A stretch of 7,082 bases of DNA from Acetobacteraceae bacterium. Lineage in GTDB: Bacteria; Pseudomonadota; Alphaproteobacteria; Acetobacterales; Acetobacteraceae. How positions within the stretch are numbered: position 1 is the stretch's first letter; each line of letters begins with the position of its first letter. Location: the NCBI GenBank assembly GCA_027340195.1, contig DAHWNE010000011.1:1-7082 (forward strand), written 5' to 3'. The notes beneath the pieces were generated by a model. It was not told where the DNA came from and searched no databases. It saw nothing but the letters and a program-made list of their open reading frames with translations. Shown here piece after piece: positions 6,522-7,082 of the stretch. The translations under genes were made by a program, and so were the position numbers.

Positions 6522-7082
6522 ATGCAGAAGGCGGTTCGGTGGTGGGTTGTGGTCGCCATGATGCTCATTGGTGGCGGCCTGCGGGCGGCGCGGGCGCAGC
6601 CGATCTCCGGTCCCTATGTCTCGCTCGGAGCGGGGTATGACCTCCCGCAGAATACCGCGGCGACACCGCCGGCAGCCGGCTTCGGCACGGGGCGGTTGCG
6701 CTATGAACAGAACGGCGGCCTGGCCCTATCCGGCGCGACGGGCTGGGCGTTGGGGGATGGCTGGCGGTTCGAACTGGAGGGGGACTACGACCGCACGGGT
6801 ATTGCCGCGCTGGCACGCACCCCGCTGGCAGGCACTGCCACCGGGCGCATGGTGACCTACGGTGCCATGGCAAACGCGATCTTCGATCTGGATATCGGCA
6901 ATCGCTACGTGTTTCCATATCTCGGGCTTGGTGCTGGATATATGTGGACGCGGCTCTCCGGTGCCGCGGTTACCTCCGGCGGCGCGCATTGGACCAGCAG
7001 CGCCATCGCGGGTGGTTTCGCCTGGCAGGCGATCGCGGGTAGCGCGTTCCCGGTCCCCGGCGTGCCCGGCTTGTCGGTGACG
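6522..7082 (+). CDS. Second OmpA-like outer-membrane barrel protein (partial, cut by right edge)
   Basis: The frame from ATG 6522 is open for 187 codons to the end of the window. Residues 1-25 are a signal peptide (WWVVVAMMLIGGG core, ARA before Gln26). The mature protein begins QPISGPYVSLGAGY, against DQPISGLYVSGGAGI in the upstream gene. Other paired segments are VFPYLGLGAGY versus VTPYIGVGVGY, and PGVPGLSVT versus TAVPGLSLT near the end of the barrel. It is therefore a paralogue in tandem, clearly diverged in the loops between strands. About 20-40 barrel residues should follow the edge. Whether a linker and an OmpA peptidoglycan-binding domain come after cannot be seen, so it may be a barrel-only protein. 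The intrinsic terminator and an own ribosome binding site suggest it is expressed separately from its neighbour. Confidence 0.85.
   Translation, partial: MQKAVRWWVVVAMMLIGGGLRAARAQPISGPYVSLGAGYDLPQNTAATPPAAGFGTGRLRYEQNGGLALSGATGWALGDGWRFELEGDYDRTGIAALARTPLAGTATGRMVTYGAMANAIFDLDIGNRYVFPYLGLGAGYMWTRLSGAAVTSGGAHWTSSAIAGGFAWQAIAGSAFPVPGVPGLSVT

Overview
The window is a very G+C-rich (by eye near 70%) bacterial chromosomal segment. The gene content and the high-GC codon use fit an alphaproteobacterium. My best guess is Acetobacteraceae/Rhodospirillales, because of the RecG type and the tandem OmpA-like barrels, but this is inference and no rRNA or marker gene proves it. There are no mobile elements, tRNAs, rRNAs or CRISPR arrays.

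Layout: (1) 1-1847, minus strand: most of recG, the branch-migration DNA helicase, which loses its C-terminus off the left edge. (2) 1848-2095: a divergent intergenic region containing the uncertain recG start, a 7-bp-arm inverted repeat and a 12-bp GC palindrome. (3) 2096-5161, plus strand: a complete RND-superfamily efflux permease of about 1021 residues. It has no membrane-fusion partner beside it and non-standard residues at the proton-relay positions. (4) 5162-5306: an intergenic region with a candidate promoter and a clear ribosome binding site. (5) 5307-6395: a complete OmpA-family outer-membrane protein with signal peptide, eight-stranded-type barrel, Ala/Pro linker and peptidoglycan-binding OmpA C-domain. 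(6) 6425-6450: a strong intrinsic terminator with a UUCG loop. (7) 6522-7082: the first 187 codons of a second, paralogous signal-peptide/barrel protein, cut by the right edge.

The genes form an ordinary envelope neighbourhood beside a repair gene. The two OmpA-like genes are a tandem duplication. A 17-bp sequence matching at 15 positions lies in the gap upstream of each, and a weaker 12/17 match lies upstream of the RND gene, which may point to shared transcriptional control. I found no sign of a new defence or mobile system. The points most worth a second look are the altered RND proton relay, the shared upstream element and the diverged OmpA pair.
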